Below are positions 62,484-64,000 of a stretch of 64,000 bases of DNA, piece after piece. Source of the DNA: Salipiger mangrovisoli (GTDB taxonomy: Bacteria > Pseudomonadota > Alphaproteobacteria > Rhodobacterales > Rhodobacteraceae); assembly GCF_015223355.1 (NCBI RefSeq), contig NZ_JADFFK010000007.1, forward strand, positions 62,001-126,000, read 5' to 3'. Under the pieces are notes generated by a model that had not been told where the DNA came from, ran no database searches, and worked only from the letters and a program-made list of their open reading frames with translations. The first letter of the stretch is position 1. Every line of letters starts with the position of its first letter. Made by a program: the position numbers and the translations under genes.

Positions 62484-64000
62484 CAGGGCTCCTCGTGCAG
62501 CAGGGCAAAGGGCTCGTCCCGCAGACCCGCCGGGCTGCCCGCAAGCCGCCTTAGTCCGGAGTCGAAGGCATTGGCCCGCGGCACCCGTTCGCCGGTCAGG
62601 AAGCCGCGCATCCGCTCCAGCTCGGCATCGTCGGCAACGGTCCCGGCGGTGGGGATGACCCAGTCGATCTCGAAAGAGACGGGATCGAGAAAAAACGTCG
62701 ATCCCGCGCGATAGGTAAAATCGCCGCGCTCCGGCAGGTAGACGTCGCTCTCGTCCCATTGGCGCTGCCGGTCCGCGTCGAAGGCGCCCCGGCGGCGCTG
62801 GGTCACCTCGACCACGTAGAAGGTCTCTTCCGACAGCCTGTGCCGCCGTCGCTGGATGGGCCGTACCGCGTGGACCTCGACGGTGGGGTCGCCCGAGGAG
62901 TTGCGATAGACGCTGCGCGGCGCGTCCTCGGATCTCAGCACAAGGTTCAGCGCCTCGGCGATGTCGGCATTGGCGACGTCGTTCAGCCAGCGCCAGATCG
63001 GATAGGTGCTTTCTTGCATCGCCCGCCAGATCAGGTCGCGATCATCCCAGGGGCGGATCGGCTGGATCCGCAGCCGCTTGGCATTGGACGACGGATCCGC
63101 CCGCACCGAGGTCATCGAGCCCGGCGCAGCGTCGGCACCGGCCTCGTCAGAGACCTCGAACCCCGACTTGAGCTTGCGCTTCTTGCTGTTCAGCGCGCTG
63201 CGATATCGGTCCTGCTCGTCGCGCAGCATCCGCGCGTCGATCCCGGCCATGCCGGGGGCGCGCGCCCGGAGCTTGGCGCGCAGAGCGGACTTGGCCCCCA
63301 CGGTCTCGAAATCGTCCCAGACCAGCGCGTCCACCGACATGGCGCGCACACCGGACGGCGCGATGCCCCATTCGCGGAAGCTTTGCACGAATGCGACCCG
63401 GCAGCGGTCGGCATCGTCGGGGTCGATGTCGAGGTCGGCGGTGATCACTGCCCGCAGGTAGTCGCCGAATGTCAGGTCGACCGGCGGGCAGTAGTCGAGC
63501 CCGCGCATGCACATGCGCAGAATGCGCGAGGCGGTTTCGCGGGCCTCGACCGCGAGACGGGTCACGAGATCGGGATGGATCGCTCCCTCGGGCAGGATGC
63601 CGCTGCCGCCGGTGGACAGGCGGAACAGGTCGGCGACCCGGCGATGGTAGACCAGCGTGAAGGCGCGGAACACCGCCGCGACAAGGATCGCGCCGCGCTT
63701 GTGCGGCTCGTAGACCTGTTCGAGCGCGCGCGGGTCGGGATCGCGCGGCGCCCACTTCCCGGTTTCCGGATCGATCCCGCCAAGCGCATCCCGCAGCGCG
63801 GAGTTGCGGCCCGTGGCACGGCCGAACTGCTGCGCGAGCTGCGCCAGCATGTTCTCGCTGCCAAGATCGCCACGGGTCTCGCGCAGCTGGCTTTCGAGGA
63901 TGCCGGGATAGGAGAAGCGCTGGAAGATCGCGACGATATCGGCAAATGCCTCGTGAAAGGCGTGGACGTCGGGATTGCTGGGCTCATTGAAGCGCGGATG
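62483..64000 (-). CDS. Gluzincin-like metallopeptidase-related protein, partial
   Basis: The frame stays open to the right edge, so the N-terminus is missing; about 505 residues are visible. Near the edge (63935-63965) the motif HAFHEAFADIVAIF matches the third-ligand helix of M4-type gluzincins (E-x-x-x-D), so an HExxH motif is expected just outside the window. The middle and C-terminal parts match nothing I recognise; they end in LLHEEP. No signal sequence can be judged. It heads a coupled module with the metallo-beta-lactamase-fold and DUF2235 genes. Confidence 0.6.
   Translation of the reverse strand, partial: HPRFNEPSNPDVHAFHEAFADIVAIFQRFSYPGILESQLRETRGDLGSENMLAQLAQQFGRATGRNSALRDALGGIDPETGKWAPRDPDPRALEQVYEPHKRGAILVAAVFRAFTLVYHRRVADLFRLSTGGSGILPEGAIHPDLVTRLAVEARETASRILRMCMRGLDYCPPVDLTFGDYLRAVITADLDIDPDDADRCRVAFVQSFREWGIAPSGVRAMSVDALVWDDFETVGAKSALRAKLRARAPGMAGIDARMLRDEQDRYRSALNSKKRKLKSGFEVSDEAGADAAPGSMTSVRADPSSNAKRLRIQPIRPWDDRDLIWRAMQESTYPIWRWLNDVANADIAEALNLVLRSEDAPRSVYRNSSGDPTVEVHAVRPIQRRRHRLSEETFYVVEVTQRRRGAFDADRQRQWDESDVYLPERGDFTYRAGSTFFLDPVSFEIDWVIPTAGTVADDAELERMRGFLTGERVPRANAFDSGLRRLAGSPAGLRDEPFALLHEEP

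Overview
The window looks like a GC-rich alphaproteobacterial replicon of the Rhodobacterales (Roseobacter group). Three observations support this: a gamma-glutamylmethylamide/N-methylglutamate gene set of the type marine roseobacters use on methylamines, an L-malyl-CoA/beta-methylmalyl-CoA lyase of the ethylmalonyl-CoA pathway, and many sugar and amine ABC uptake systems. Assignment below order level is not supported. I saw no rRNA, tRNA, CRISPR array, insertion sequence or integrase.

1-8419 (+): methylamine use by the N-methylglutamate route (mgsB partial, mgsC, gmaS, mgdABCD); mgsA should lie left of the window. 8563-13165 (-): ilvD, a RimB-like/RimK-like fusion and mcl1. 13476-16519 (+): a D-glutamate/D-amino-acid set (dgcN, dgcA, D-amino-acid aminotransferase). 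16640-18362 (-): an acetyltransferase and a BaiN-like flavoprotein. 18676-22842 (+): a tightly coupled four-gene operon (DUF3604, DUF302, a membrane-anchored parvulin, a HupE/UreJ-like membrane protein). 23137-26351: a methyltransferase, an SDR and a uracil/xanthine permease.

26407-49708 is the most interesting part. It holds 22 genes in four divergent pairs of operons. The genes encode a pyranose-oxidase-like GMC flavoenzyme, two Gfo/Idh/MocA dehydrogenases, two xylose-isomerase-like TIM barrels, RidA, NagB, CutC, a SET-like MFS carrier, two M81 metallopeptidase-like proteins, an RpiR/MurR regulator, an NTF2-like protein, a DSD1-type PLP enzyme, an APH-type kinase, a complete CUT1 sugar ABC importer, NagA, a ROK kinase and an SDR. 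Each of the four divergent promoter regions carries two copies of a near-palindrome related to GAAAATnATTTTC. The copies are exactly 74 bp apart in three regions and 63 bp apart in the fourth, about 7 and 6 helical turns. I read this as one RpiR-controlled regulon. It probably imports an amino-sugar-containing compound, cleaves it through 3-keto chemistry rather than by a glycoside hydrolase (none is present), and feeds N-acetylglucosamine through ROK, NagA and NagB to fructose-6-phosphate. The substrate and the roles of the M81, DSD1, RidA and NTF2 proteins are unknown.

49786-56529 (-): a DeoR-regulated ribose-type ABC importer with ribulokinase and ribulose-5-phosphate 4-epimerase but no arabinose isomerase. 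56772-59679: an LnmK/Pnap_2097-like protein, an NAD-dependent epimerase-like protein and a divergent LysR regulator. 59684-64000 (-): an unusual three-gene module running off the right edge (a gluzincin-like protein, a ComEC-like metallo-beta-lactamase-fold protein, a DUF2235 alpha/beta hydrolase).
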